Assembly (NCBI GenBank): GCA_013397695.1
Contig: VYZI01000147.1
Coordinates: forward strand, 292,720-356,719
DNA from: Centropus unirufus
Taxonomy: Eukaryota > Chordata > Aves > Cuculiformes > Centropidae
DNA length: 64,000 bases
Direction: 5' to 3'
Shown here: positions 9,708 through 22,899 of the stretch, piece after piece
Layout: each line of letters opens with the position of its first letter
Numbering within the stretch: position 1 is the first letter of the stretch
Made by a program: the position numbers and the translations under genes
The notes under the pieces: model-generated
Database searches by the model: none
What the model saw: only the letters and a program-made list of their open reading frames with translations
What the model was told of the DNA's origin: nothing

Positions 9708-12700
9708 GTACCAAATGAATGCACAAAAGCTTGTGCTGGCAAAAAAACAAGAGGTAGTTTGAGGAAATATCCCAAGAGTGTTTGAACACAGAGAGCGGGA
9801 GAATTTGGCTCCCAGCAGAAAATGCAGGATAGACCAAAGTCCTTTGGGAGCTCCTAAATGTACTGAATTGGACTCAGGATCAGCTCAGATCTGCAAAGGG
9901 CCTGTTGCAGCAAACTGAGTCGGAGAATTCAAGCGGCTTTAAAATGTGGTGGATGGATAAAATGCAGCATCCATTCTACACGCTGAACTACTGCTGCTGC
10001 GCTGCTGCCCAGCTAAAGCTGCTATAAAAATTGTTTGCATTTCTAACCAAACCTCATTAGAAGTTTATGTATAATTAATTATACAACTAAGCTGAATGTG
10101 TTACGTTTTTTCTTCCTTATTTTTCTTGAAGGTTCCAGATTTCCCAACTGTTGACAAAGGATGTGTTAATGACATCATTATGAAATTCTGTTGTTTACTG
10201 TTTTCTTCAACAAGTAGTAATTTTATTGACTTTGGCAGAGAGATTGGTGTTTTGCATGATTTCAATAGATTTTGTGACACAGAGGCATAATATAAACCAA
10301 GATGTTCCAGAATAAACAGGACTATTACTACCAGATGGAAATAGTCCTACAGCATTATTGGACTTGAAAAAACAAAAACATTAAAAGAAAAACATTTTAG
10401 GAGTCAGCTTAATGATCTTGAAAACAATATCTAAGTATAAAATACCGGGCTTTGAGAAAACAACGGAAGGATATAAATAGTAATTATTTCAGACCTTACT
10501 ACTTTATTGTCTGTGCACATATTTAGAATATGCTAGTTTTTAAAAGACATGCCAACACACTTGAGTTAGTGAGCTAACTATACAAAGTAATTTGAATCTG
10601 AAATGAGATATTTCTGATTATAAAACAAAACAAGACAGCTCAAACTCACAACATACTCAGGCAGCAAACAAATATATGTGAACTTAGAGACAGATTTTGG
10701 CTGACCTTGTTTGTAGAGCTGCTCAAATGATTAATTGTGATATTCAGATGAATTCTAAATTTATCCTAGCAACAATAGCTTATGCAATCAGTGGATAATG
10801 AGCCCTGACACATGACAGGTTTATAACTCAAATCCGGGTCATGGACATCAGGCCACAAAATGAAAAATAATCTATTCAACAGGACAAATATTCCTCATTC
10901 TGAATGGTGAGAAAGGAAGTCTTATGTACTTGGGTGGAATAGCTGTACACAAATACAGATGGTCAAGCAGGTATTATTTGTCTGGCAAATGAGACAATAG
11001 ATATTTTTTAAGAATCTGTTAAGGATTTGGAAGCAATGGAATGCATTGGGTAGATCCCACCTTTTAGATCACAAGTTGCAAAAGTACATATGGATAAAAT
11101 AAAATGGAAACACCAATGAGAAGTAAAGCGAAAACTGAAATAGAGGGCATAATACAATTGAAGTATTGCTTCATAATTAATGCAGTTATTAGCTGACTGG
11201 ATGAAATTTTCTAGAAAACAAAACACAAACCAAAGAAGTCTCAAGTGACATATAAAACTATATAAATAAAAAAGCCTTTCTTAATGTAATTAAATGCAAA
11301 TGCTTCTTAGTGGGAGAAAACAGTTCATAAATCCTTATTCCAAAAGTTCATAGTCTTCGAAATGCAAGCGTGAGCTCTCTTCTTGATGCAAGCCAAGATT
11401 TTGGCCAAATCCAACTTCACGTAGAAAAAACAAAATATGTTCTTGACATTGTGATTTGGTAGCTCCATGTTTCAGAGCTTTCCTCCAAGGCTGCTTCAGC
11501 ACTTGACATTTAACAGGAACAAATGGAGTAGGCACATGGTGACCCCTGGCGTTTTCTTGCCACTTCCAGAGTCAGGGAATACATTCGGTCTCTGCCCATA
11601 CCTGTCACACTGTGGGCTTGTTTTCACAGAATATGGAGCAAATGAGGATCCCATTTGAGAGAGAACTTGTTGCAATGTTGCCAAATTATCCTAGGAAAAC
11701 AGTACCGCAGAGAAAACAATAAAAAAAAGGATCTCCTATAGACTACCTTGCAAGTCCAGACCTTTAAATGCTTCGGCTATAAAAATCTGGCCCTCATGGA
11801 AAGATTTTTAAAAATCAGGTTTAATATTACATTAATAGATTTTCCAGTAAAATTTTTAAAATGTTTTCTTTTCGTTCCAGAGCCTTATCAATGTGGTGAA
11901 TGGCAGTACAATCCCAGTGTAAATGTAGCATGAAATACAGGGGAAAACTTTAGTTTTCTGAGGTGCTTCAGCTGCAGTAAATGAAATGAGGCTGTAGATC
12001 TTCCTGGAAGTGAAGGCCAATTGAGCTGGTATTGTCTGACTCTGCTCATAAAGCCTCAGCCTCCAAACCATGGTGGTTGTATGACCTGATGGGAACCATC
12101 CTTGCTCCTGGGAGTTATCTGGGAGCGTGTTCATGTGTCCACCTCCTGCTCTGGAGGGTTTTACCAGTTTGCGACCAGCAACACTCCAGGCCAGGCGGCT
12201 GTACTTGCCATTCTTGAATTTTCTCACAGAGAAGCAGCATTTTTGTGGGAGGGCTGGAGCAGTCAGGGAGAGAGAAGTTGTCTGGGATTTCTTTCTCATT
12301 CCCTGTTGCCGCGGCTGTCATTGCTCTCTCAGCTTAACTGCTTGTGTCGATCCTTGCAAGCCTGATTTCTCCCTTCAGCCATCACCTCCCTCCTTCATAC
12401 CGCCTCCGTTTTTCACAGGATCTCTCGCATGTTAATCCGTCCTGGGGGGAGTTTTTCCAGCCTCCTGTGACGGGAGATGGAAGGCAGCAGGAGGCTGGCA
12501 AGAAGCCAGGTAGGCAGTGGAATAATAATACTGCCTTGCCTGCTCCAAACCCATTTTATTGTAAGCTTCCTGCTGTACGGGCCATTTCACGAGCCATTCA
12601 TCATATTCACAAACGAGCCCTTTATGTGGAGGAAATTTTGAAGAACAGAAAGCTTAGAAAGTCTAGGTTGCCTGATTATGTGATCGCTCGCTCAGAGGAC

Positions 12701-13705
12701 GTTTAGACATCCTGGTGCCCCTGTCACTGCAACGTGTCCTTCACCAAATATCTGCCTGGCAGTGGAGCACAGCCAGGAACACGTGCCTTACCTATGTAGA
12801 GCGCTCTAAAGCCTCTGGCTGGAAGAGACGCCCATTGTGCTGCCATCTCCAAGTCATGGGCAGCTGCTCTGTGCGTGTCTGTGTACGGACATATAATTTA
12901 AAATAATCAAACCCGGGGTCGCTTCTAGGAACTAACACCGCTCGTGTTTCAGCACTGGAAAGGCTATGTTTTGACTGGCTTCCTGGGGATTTTCCCAGTA
13001 GCTGGTTTAATCCGTCTTGCTGCTAGCCTGTTGGCCCCAGGCAGCATTTTGGTAGTGCATATTAGTGAAATATAAAGCTGGAACAACCTCTGAGGGCCAC
13101 GGGCAGAGAACTGCGAGGCTGTCCCAGCTTGGCAGGTTCTGGAAAGGGATAAACCCACTGTTCTTTCCTCCCTTCATTCTTTCTGCACTGCACACATGCA
13201 AAATTCTGGACTATGCATAGTGCCTAAAATGTCTGCCTTCTCCGTGCTTTCCTGTTAACATCCAAGAGACAGGGTTTGGGTTTTTTTTGGAGCTCCCTCA
13301 AACAGGTATATATAGGCTTGGCACATAACATATGCACACATAATTTACATTAAGCTATAAATTTTATGCACCTCATTAAAATGCCTGTTGTTAATGGAAG
13401 GCAGAATTTAGGACCTAAGTGTTTTGTCAAAACCTTCTGTAAGATGGAGCTTTATTGGATTTTTCCATGAAGTTTATATAAATCAAGAATAACTCCCTGG
13501 AAGTCATATCATAGAAAAATGGATGTTATTCAGCATCTCCCATGGAAACAGATAGCTTTAATTGAAGAATTTGGCTTCAGTGCAAAAGGGTGAAGGTAGA
13601 AATCAACCCAAATGAGAGCATAGACAAAGGTGTGCATTCCTTTGGGAATACTGCACTCCTCTCTGTATATGTAAGATGAAGTTCTCACCTGGAGACATGC
13701 TACTG
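9708..13705. other. Intergenic DNA, no gene recognised
   Basis: This is AT-rich spacer. An 18-base perfect palindrome, TGTATAATTAATTATACA, lies at 10068-10085. A modestly GC-richer stretch at 12000-12900 holds several overlapping short open frames on both strands (the longest 147 residues, minus, 11856-12299). None resembles a known protein or has convincing splice context. Confidence 0.4.
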
Positions 13706-13912
13706 AAACTGGGTATAAGGAAGAAATGTTTATAATGAGGGTGGTGAAACGCTGGAACAGGTTGCCCAGAGAAGCTGCAGATGCTGCATCATTGGAAGTG
13801 TTCAGTGCCAAGTTGAGCAACCTGATCCAGTGGAAAGTGTCCCTGCCCATGGCAAGGGGGTTGGAACTGGATGATCCTTAAAGGTCCCTCCAACCCAAAC
13901 TATTCTATCCTT
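13706..13912 (+). mobile_element. CR1 LINE 3' end fragment
   Basis: This sequence matches the avian CR1 3' terminus in sense orientation: GGTATAAGGAAGAAAT, then GGTGGTGAAACGCTGGAACA, then GTTGCCCAGAGAAGCTG. It finishes with AAGGTCCCTCCAACCCAAAC and a single ATTCTAT unit of the 3' microsatellite. Bases are missing within the segment that usually encodes the end of ORF2. It is a 5'-truncated dead copy. Confidence 0.88.
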
Positions 13913-16900
13913 ACATGAAAAACTATGAACTCTCTGAGTTACATGGACTCATTGTTTCTCACCAGCTTTTCTCTGGCTGAGACATTATGAGAGCCATTCG
14001 ATTCACTGAGTTGTACACAAGATCTCCTTTCTTTGCTGCAATGCCACAGGGGAATGGACTCCCTCACCAAATTCCATGTGTCACAAATCTTTTCAGGCTG
14101 GGAGAAACACTTCGGTATCTTTCCCTTGGGTTTGGGCACTACCAGAGAATGAACTGTAGGGTCAGCCAGGTTCTAGGTCTGATCTAGTGTAGACATATGG
14201 GGGCAGTATGAATGTAACATTTCTCACTCCACACTGGTGGCGCTCATCTTCAGGTGCTCACAGAAGGCTAATTCCTCAGCGTCTTTCTTTTCACCTCTTT
14301 TTGGCAAATGCCCATTGCCATGGGAGAGGAGTTTAATGGTTTGGCACGATGTTCAAGGGGTGCTGGAGGGGTCCCTGCTGAACTGTGAATGTCAGCAAGC
14401 CATTAGCTGAGATGGTTTATTCCATGCTGACCATTTTCCTCCACTTAAACTGTTGCGTTAAAAATAAATTGCTCTTCTGAAGGCAAGCAGGCAGTCCTTG
14501 CACACAAAGCCCAGCAGTGCAGGCTCACAGTAAAGATCTGTGTGAGCGGCACCTGGCTTAGCCCCAGTCCTCCTGGCTGGGGACACTGTTGTGGGCTGTC
14601 ACATGCCCGAGGAGCCCTGTCTGGCCAGCTCAGACATGGCAATGCCCTTTCACGTTCACAAGACCCTGACATGCCTCAATCCAAAGGGCTCTGCATACTT
14701 GGCAGCCAGCCCGCTTGTGATTTTCCAGTGGCGCGTGTTCAGTGCCTGTTGCCCTGAGCTTTGGGAGATGTAAGGAAAACATTTTGTAACCCTGGAAAAT
14801 TCCCAGTACTCACACTCCAGCTCACTGATTAACAACGTCCTCCTCCAATGGCAGCTCTGGACTGACAAGTGTCAAGGAGTGTAAGCAATAGGCTAGAGCC
14901 TCTGCAAAGAAGAAGAGCAGGGAGAGAAGGCAACAGCAAGAAGCATTTTTTTCTCTTCAAGAATTTAATGACGTTATTTCTTATTCTGACTTAATAGCTG
15001 ATCCTTAAGACCATGCCATTTTTAAACCATGCACTTAGCTTAAAAATCAGGCTCTTGATACAGCTGATATTCCTTTTCATCTGTCTTCTGATCCTTTACC
15101 TTTAGGAGGTGACATTGGCCAGCTTTTCTTTGCAGTCTGAATGCCTAAAAACCTACTTTTCATTGTCATGAAATCTGAGATCCTCACATAAGCACATGAT
15201 TCCAGTGTCCCTCAGGACCAACCATTGCGGTGCTGGCAACTGCAGAATTTCTCTGGAGAGCTCATCCTGCTGTGCTTAATGTCCCAAAGATAATGTACAA
15301 AGTCTCGGATGAGCGGAAGGAGCAATCTAAAGGTCACATTCAGCCCTGTGTGATGAACCAGCACAGGTCTATAGATCACGTACCTTTCAAGTAGGACCTC
15401 TCCAGCTACGCAATGCTGACATTCATGTTGACCTCAAGACTGGGTAGAATTTCACTTGAGGTGCATTCGGAAGAGCCAACAACTCTACTGGTGACTGTAA
15501 AAGTGAATGGAAGCAAAAACTTAGATGCAGAAAAGCGTTCAGGGGCTGGGTCTTCTAATTTTCTTTTCTTCCCGATAAGCAGTTTATTCTGTCCAAACCT
15601 CTCTTCTGTTGATCAAAAAATTTTCCAATTCAGAAAGCATTTTTTTAATTAATGTAAAGGTACAACATATACAGTGAAGAAAAATACATTAAATGTTTTG
15701 ATTAATCTTACACACGTGCATAGAATATACATCTGTAGAAATAGTTTTCCCTTTTACATGTTTTTAATTGGAATGTTGTAGATTTCCATTTTGAAAGCAT
15801 GTTTAATTCTGTAAGTTGTCTTATTCAATAATTATAATAGATTCCAAGCTGAACAGACAGAGAACATAACTTTGGATCCAACAAAATCTCTCAGCTGTGT
15901 GTGAATAAAATGCATTTTATTTCAATTGAACTATTAAGAAAATAAATTCTTGCCATGAGAACCATGCAGAACCTACTTATCTTAGGATGCAAGCAGCTCT
16001 ATTGTTTTATTATAAGAATTATCATTAAGGAAAGGAAAAGCAAGAAGATGCTTGTCAATGTTTGAGGGGATTCTCAATTATTTGCACCGTTAGGTAGAGG
16101 GTTTTGTTATCTTCTAGGGTTTGGAGCAAGTTCAGGCTGACGGTTGTGCCAAGGACTGGATTTCTTGCTCCAGTTTAGGTTGACAGTTCTAGGAGGAAGG
16201 GGCATACGTTGTAAGAAGAGCCCTTGACTACTCCAAGAATTCAGAAGCCTCTGCCTCAGCAGCATGTTTTAGGGAAGGTATTTGGTGCAAGCACCGAGTG
16301 GGCATTTTCTGGCACATTTTGTCTCCCTACTGCTTTACCCCATGCCTTTTCCACGGCAGGAGATGGGGTAGAGCATCCCAGGATAGGGTGGGGTGACATG
16401 CCTGGTTGTGGTTTAGCACAAAAACAAAACGCTGAGTGATGGAACATGCTTAGACAGGAAATCCCTCATTTCCTTTTGCGGCTGCTATGACAGCAATGTT
16501 GATATTGGATATTCCTTAGCAGAAAGCAAAAAAGAAAGCCTGCTCAACAAAAAATAGGGCCCGATTCCTCTATGGATGAGTTGTCACCTCTCTCTAGAAG
16601 GTGTTTTTCTACAGCCCTTGAGCACAGAGCATTAACCACGCAAGGTGCCTGTGGTGGACAGTTTTACATTTATCTTTCTTTATCTACAAGATGCACAGCT
16701 CCAAGTAAGGAAAAAATAGTGATTTAATTATGTTTGCTTGAACACAGTAAGAATCAAGGAGGGGTTTTCCAATAGCACTTGAGGCAGTTTAATTTTCATT
16801 GCCCTTGAGACACAGATTTATAGTTCCGTCGCTTGATGGCAGCTGTTTGCACTCTTAACTCCTGTGCTGCCTTTGAGGAAGAGGGCAATAATCTTCAGTG

Positions 16901-17741
16901 ACAAAGAAATCTCCTCTGGTCATTTCATGTCATAAAACTTAGGATTTTCTGGCACCAGAGCTGGCTTGGTTCTACTTTTCACTGCAGTTGTGCTGCTTCT
17001 GAAAATGATGCTAAGCTGTCTGCTCAGCCCACTGGCAAAAAGGATGAACCTCATCTTGGCAGATACATGTTTGTTAGTTTCTTTATTTCTTCTGAATTTT
17101 CTCTCCCTGTGTTGCCAAGAAAAGAAAAGACAAAAAGAGCCGTTGTGTCATCAGCCCTTTATCCAGCACTGTAGGCTGTTTTTAACTTCCAAAAGAAGTG
17201 GGAACAGGGAGTATTTGCGAAGCTGTGTGGCAGCAATTGGCTGCAGAGGAAAATCAATGCTCCCCATCAAACCAGCTCAATAGTCTTGTGTGCATCCCCA
17301 GTGGTTTTTTTTCCAGATGCTTTGTTTTGCCCTAATAACATTTCCAGTTGTTATTATCGACCTGAACTCTATGTTTTTTCCTGTAAATGTTTCAACTTTG
17401 TCAAGGTACTAACATGCTCATGTTAATTCACCTTTTGTAAAATGTGCAGAAAAGGAGATGTATGCCAATGAGTTTGGGATTCCTTGTGAAATGGCCTATG
17501 AGAGTCTGGGTGATGAGGTCCAGATGGCAGCTATGTGCATCTGCTGACTTGATGGGTCCTGATTAATCCGATTTATAGTGTTCTGTATGGTACCAGAGTC
17601 AGGCACAGCCACTCTGGGGGATTTCAGGCCTAGGAAGATTCCTGATCTGGCATCCCAGCTGACCCTGCTTGGAGAAGGAGCTTGGTGTTATCCTTCCAGC
17701 CCCAGCAAAGTGGTGACTGTGTGTCCTCTCACACTGTGTAT
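13913..17741. other. Intergenic DNA, no gene recognised
   Basis: This is spacer with only short, unrelated open frames, the longest about 105 residues (plus, 16966-17283). No splice-consistent exon, RNA gene or recognisable repeat was found. Confidence 0.4.
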
Positions 17742-17746
17742 CCCGA

Positions 17747-18285
17747 TGTCGTTGTTTAACCTCAGGCAGCCACTAGGCACCATGCAGCTGCCTGCTCACC
17801 CCACCCCACACTGCAGTGGGATGGGAAGGAGAACAGAAAACCTAGAAGTCACGGGCTGAGATAAAGATAGTTTGATAAGACAGGAAAAAGGGATACAAAC
17901 GAGATACTGGAATGTGTAAAACAAGTGGTGCCCAATACAATTTCTCACCACCCAGCGACTGATGCTCATCCCATCCTGAGCTGCGATTACTCCCCCATTC
18001 CAGCCAACTCCCCAGTTTATGTAGTGAGAATGATGTTATATGGTATGGAATATCCTTTTGTCCAATTTGGGTCAGCTGTCCTGGCTATACTCCTTCCCAG
18101 CTTCTTGTGCACCTCCCCACTGGCAGAGCATGAGAAGCTGAAAAGTCTTTGACAATACAAACCTTACTTAGCAACAGCCAGCACATCAGTATCTCATCGA
18201 CATCATTCTCATCCTAAATCCAAAACACAACACTATGGCAGCTGCCAGGAAGAAAATTAACTCTATCCCATCTGAAACCAGGACA
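17747..18285 (-). mobile_element. Solo LTR of an avian endogenous retrovirus, older copy
   Basis: The copy runs from TGTC to ...CAGGACA on the plus strand and is about 539 bases. Read on the minus strand it starts TGTCCTGG, has the AGAGTTAATTTTCTTC segment near the start, the CCATATAACATCATTC promoter-proximal block in the middle, and a CTATCTTTATCTCAGCCC stretch near the end. It shares this layout with the copy at 60105-60684. Flanks CCCGA (17742-17746) and CCCAA (18286-18290) look like a 5-base target duplication with one change. No retroviral coding sequence adjoins it, so it is a solo LTR. The family name is not assigned. Confidence 0.75.
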
Positions 18286-18290
18286 CCCAA

Positions 18291-21200
18291 AAAGAAGGGG
18301 CACCAACTCAAAATAATAAGGGTGATTTTAAAAATCAATGTGACAAAACAGTCATTTGTGCTGCCGCACACCCTTCAAGGGAGCCTCGTGATGATGATGG
18401 TGGTGGCAGTGTCTCTGCCAGCTGGTTGTTGGCTGGGGACTGGTTCCACAGCCTGGGAGCACAGGGGAAGGGTGATCCCTTCCCCTACCTTTCCACCTTC
18501 AAGTGACCCAGCACATGAGTGAGGAGACAGGTGAGAAACCTGCTTGGACCATAATAGGATGTGGGACAAGTGCTCCCGGAATGAGATGGCCTTTCACATA
18601 ACCAAGGCAGGAGATAAAAAGGCTGAGATTGATTGATAGCAGCTTCTCCCACAGCACACAATTACATCCCATAGTGCCAAGTCGGTCGAGCAACCTGGCT
18701 GCAACAAACTGCTCAATCTCTCCATGAAGGCATTTGGTTGTCAGCCTTACGTTAAAAGATGTGTCTGCACTGTCACAGGGATTGATCCACCAGGTCCCAG
18801 CCTCTAGGAATCAGCGTCAGCCTGAGAGTGAACCCACTGCTGAGCATGACCGCTGCCCTGCACCGACTCAGGATTGCACTGGTGGAGACATCCTTGTATT
18901 TTGTTGTCCTTTGAGGAGGACAAACCCAGTTTTTTACTTCAGGAGATGTAAAATCTGCCTCTTGGCAAGATGCATTTCTAGATTCTAACTAGAGGGGTCC
19001 TCTGTGGGTTTCTACCTTATTTCTTTTGGGATTACTAGATGTTACTAAATATTGCCCTGTAGAAGGCCTCATAGACCTGCCCTGAGAAAATACCCCCAAA
19101 AAGCAAGCAGGCAGGGAAGGGACACAGGCCCTGCTCAGGCAGCACTGGAGTTAAGAGACAAAGGTAGGTGAGGTACACGGCGCCTGGGCCATGGGGCTGC
19201 AGCTGAGCAACCACTACAAGCCTAGCACTGGTTTTCAGTCTCAGAAACCTAAAGCAGATCAGCCTCAAAGTTGCTAAGTTGGATCTTGGAGTCAAGGCAG
19301 CATTTTTTTATTCTTGTTTGGTTGTCATATATTCTAAATAAATAGTCAAAATAAAGATAGTCCTCAAAAGAAACCAGCTCCAACAGGGGAGTTCAGAAAG
19401 CTACAGATGGGGATAGTTATTTAATGGATTCCCCCAGTTCAGTTGCCAAAACATTCTTCTCATGTTTTTATGAAAAGCAAATCCCAGTTAAATAAAATAA
19501 AGTTTCCTACTATTGCTATTTGAACTGGGGCTACAGCATGAGCCGGATGTAGAACTGCATGGGACATCCCAGGATGCAGCAGATGATGCTTTGCAGTCTG
19601 GGTGCTGTGACAAACACTGGGCAGGAGCTGGGCTGGGCTTCCCCGCAGGCACAGTGAAGCCCAAGGCTGAAGGGATCATGTCAGCCTAGCGTACAACTGG
19701 TATAATTTGTTTCACACCAGAGTAGGTCAGGGCAACCCATAAACACATAGAATGCAAGTTGACATTGACTCAGCTTCAAGGACATTATTTTGGGCTGCAG
19801 AATGCCCCTATTCAAGATACTCTGCTGTTTTGGACTGCTCTTAGTACACTACAGGTGACTGGGAGACTCCCAAACCCAAGCTGGGGTGTTCATGGTCTGG
19901 GTTTTGCCCCTCTCACCACCCTCCTGGCTGCCTTTGGAGCTTTTTAGCTCCTGAAGGTGAGGATAAGACTCCCACAGACTCCCAGCTAAATCCTGCCCCT
20001 GTGACTCAGGGACAGTGCCAGCAGGATCTGGGAGATGATGAGAGAAACCACTGTGTCATTTGAAGCCTCAGTGGGAGGACATGTACCTATTTACCTGCTG
20101 GGGGGGGGATATTGTAGCTCCATCTGCCCCTTTTAAGCCCTGGGTGCAGGTACAGGCACCCGCTCGATGGAGCTGTCTGGACAATGTGGTTCTGGGTAAC
20201 TCTGAGCTAAGCTCTGGGTGCCGAGCCAGTGCGGCTCTACCAGGGGCTATGGAGAACACGGATGAAGGTCCACCAGTGGCATCACCCAGCAGGAAGGGCA
20301 CACTGGGCTTAGTATGAGCTTAGGCCATAGATAGATGAATTACCAGGTAAAATGTCTACTAGAAGATAATTAGGAACCGCACGATCCAATGACTGATTAA
20401 TTAAGCATTTATTAAAGGCATCCCTGGTTGATGTTCTTTGGGTTCAGACTGGATTTACTTCAAAATCTCCAGGGTCTTACATTTTTTTTATGGCAGTGAA
20501 ATTTTATTACCCTTCAATTATCTGTTTCAGATGTAGAAAACCCTTCAGACTTCTCTTTCCCTCCATTATACTTATTGCATGTGTTTAAGAATAATGCTTG
20601 CTTCCTGGCTATTGTTAAGCACACGTAGCTTTGTGAGCATGGAAAAAAAACAAGATGCCACTTTATTCCTGGCTATTTGGGAAGATGTTAGGCTAAAAAG
20701 CAAGGAAGCAAAAAAAAAATTAAACACTGGGGAATTTTTTGAAGAGCAAACATTAATTCCAGATGAAGAGGCTTCATGCCCAGCTGCCAGGGAGAGAAGC
20801 TTGGATATGATCAAGAGAGAGAGGGTATGGTTTTGTCTTCCTCGCTTTCAGATCCATCTCTTGCTCCAGCCAGGGACCTGTGCAAGAGACAGGTTTGCAC
20901 TGATTATACGCAGCCTGGTATTGGAATGTTGCAGCTCGAGGTGGATAAAAATGAACAGCATTAGCTCTCAGGAGGACTCGCAACAGAATGGAAAGGAAAG
21001 ATAGGCCATTTAGTGTCTTCTCTAACGACCAGAACCCAGCGCGTTCATTTGGTACTCGGGAATCTGAATGAGAAGGGCACAGCTGCACACAACCTGCTTG
21101 GGTGCAGCCCCAGTGGATTATGAAACGCGCTGTGCAACTCTGAGCCATTATTGCTGCCTTCTTGGCCCTAAGCCACAATAAAAGAAATCTGCAATGAGCC

Positions 21201-22899
21201 ACAGTTTCATGCCTTTGGTATGCCATGGAGCTTCAGGCCACAGGCATCTTCATTTCACCCAGCTGAGAAGTGCATTAATGAATACCTCGCTAGTGCAGGC
21301 TGTGGAGAGAATTATTCCAGGAAGAATTCTTTCTTTTCTGTTTTGGTCTTAAACCTCCCACTTTTTAAAAAGCGATGAATGTAACGACTGGTTTTGCATG
21401 CGTACTCTCTTGCAGAAAGCATTGGACAGGGTGGGGAGGGAGGGAAAAAAACACTTTACTCCCCCAGTTTTAATTATTTCCTTTGGTTTCCTCCACGCAC
21501 TAGTTATTGCCAATATATTTCCTGGACAAAAATACCTTAAAGAGAGGGCAGGATCTTGGCTAGAGCTTTTCCTTACTCTAAACATGCCTCACAATGCCAC
21601 CAGCTCAGACTACTCCCTTTTAGGAGTAAAAAGCAGCAGCAGCAAACTGACATGAACCATCTTAGATAATCTAGCATTGATTAGTAAGACTGACGTGCCT
21701 TTAGCTTAATGTTTTCTTTTTTTTATTAGGCATCTTGCACGGCCTTTCGTGAAGATGGAGAAATGCTTCACCTGTTGCTTTGAACCTGCACCATTCCGAA
21801 AACTGAAAACAAACCCACCAAACAGGGACAAGTCAGTAAAACAAGCGCAAATAGGGGAAACCCAACATTGTCTCAGCCGTTCCCACCTTGTGTGCAGACC
21901 CCGCGGTGGCTGTGTCCCACCTCCGAGCAGCTGGGAGAAAATAGCGATGAGGCAGAAGGGACTTCCCAGTTTCTAAGTGAGATTTTTCTTGCGTCAGGGT
22001 TCTAGATATATTTATTTTGTATGCAGCTCTTCAGAGGAGGGGACAGCTACATGCTAACCCTTCCGAATGTGGAGTTCATGTTCACTGCTGCTGATCAGGG
22101 AATTATTCAAGTCCACCTGTGAAGAAAGCGATGTCACTGCACTGGGTCATCAATGTATTCTAGAGCACAGGCACGAAGCCTCACCTCTTCCTCCCACCCC
22201 CTACCCTGCAGCTTTTTGGCCAGGGCTCCTTACCAGCCTCCTCCTGGGAGGGGTTGAACTTTCCACTCCCCAGAAAACCAAATTTCAAAGCTGTTGCAAA
22301 CTGATGATCAACACACGTTTTGGATTAGGTCAGTTTAAACATTTCCATTCTAAATAATGCAAAAAATACTTAATTTTTGAAAAATTCTATTTATTTTTCT
22401 ATTTTTTAATTCTATGTTTTTAACTCCAAATGTAGATAAATTTCTTATTTCATACTGACAAACACAGAATTTCAGCAGTTTCAAAACTTTTCTAAGAAGC
22501 TATTAAATAGGCAGATTCATTGAAACCAAGCCTTTCTGCAAACTGTCCTGGTTTTTAGCAAACTGGCATTTTTTAAGGAAAAATTTGCTGCACAGGAGAA
22601 ATTCCAGCTCTCTTTGCCCAAATTATTGTATAAAGGCTTTCATAACACTCAAAAGGTCAGTTTGTTTTCTCGGGGAAAGCAAGTTCATCGTTCCTTCCAC
22701 TCTCCTCCTCTAACTCGAAAGGAAATAAAAACAGATAAACATTCCCCTTTTGGTAGTACAAGTCCCATTTTGTACTCCTGTGAGCACTTTATACACTTGA
22801 AGCACCATAGAAGAAGTAGTTAAGTAGCTTAAAACTTCTGCAGCTCCTCTGGTGAGCTTGGAGCTGCGGAATCCCTGGAGTCCCAAGGCTGAGCCATCT
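18291..22899. other. Intergenic DNA, no gene recognised
   Basis: This is mixed-composition spacer. Open frames up to about 150 residues (minus, 20774-21226; plus, 20579-21004) overlap one another on opposite strands and match nothing I recognise. A run of nine G residues lies at about 20100. No RNA gene or repeat family was identified. Confidence 0.4.

Noticed and set aside
12344..12706. 120-residue plus-strand frame as a gene
   Set aside because: It overlaps frames on the other strand, shows no domain or splice context, and looks like chance in a GC-richer patch.
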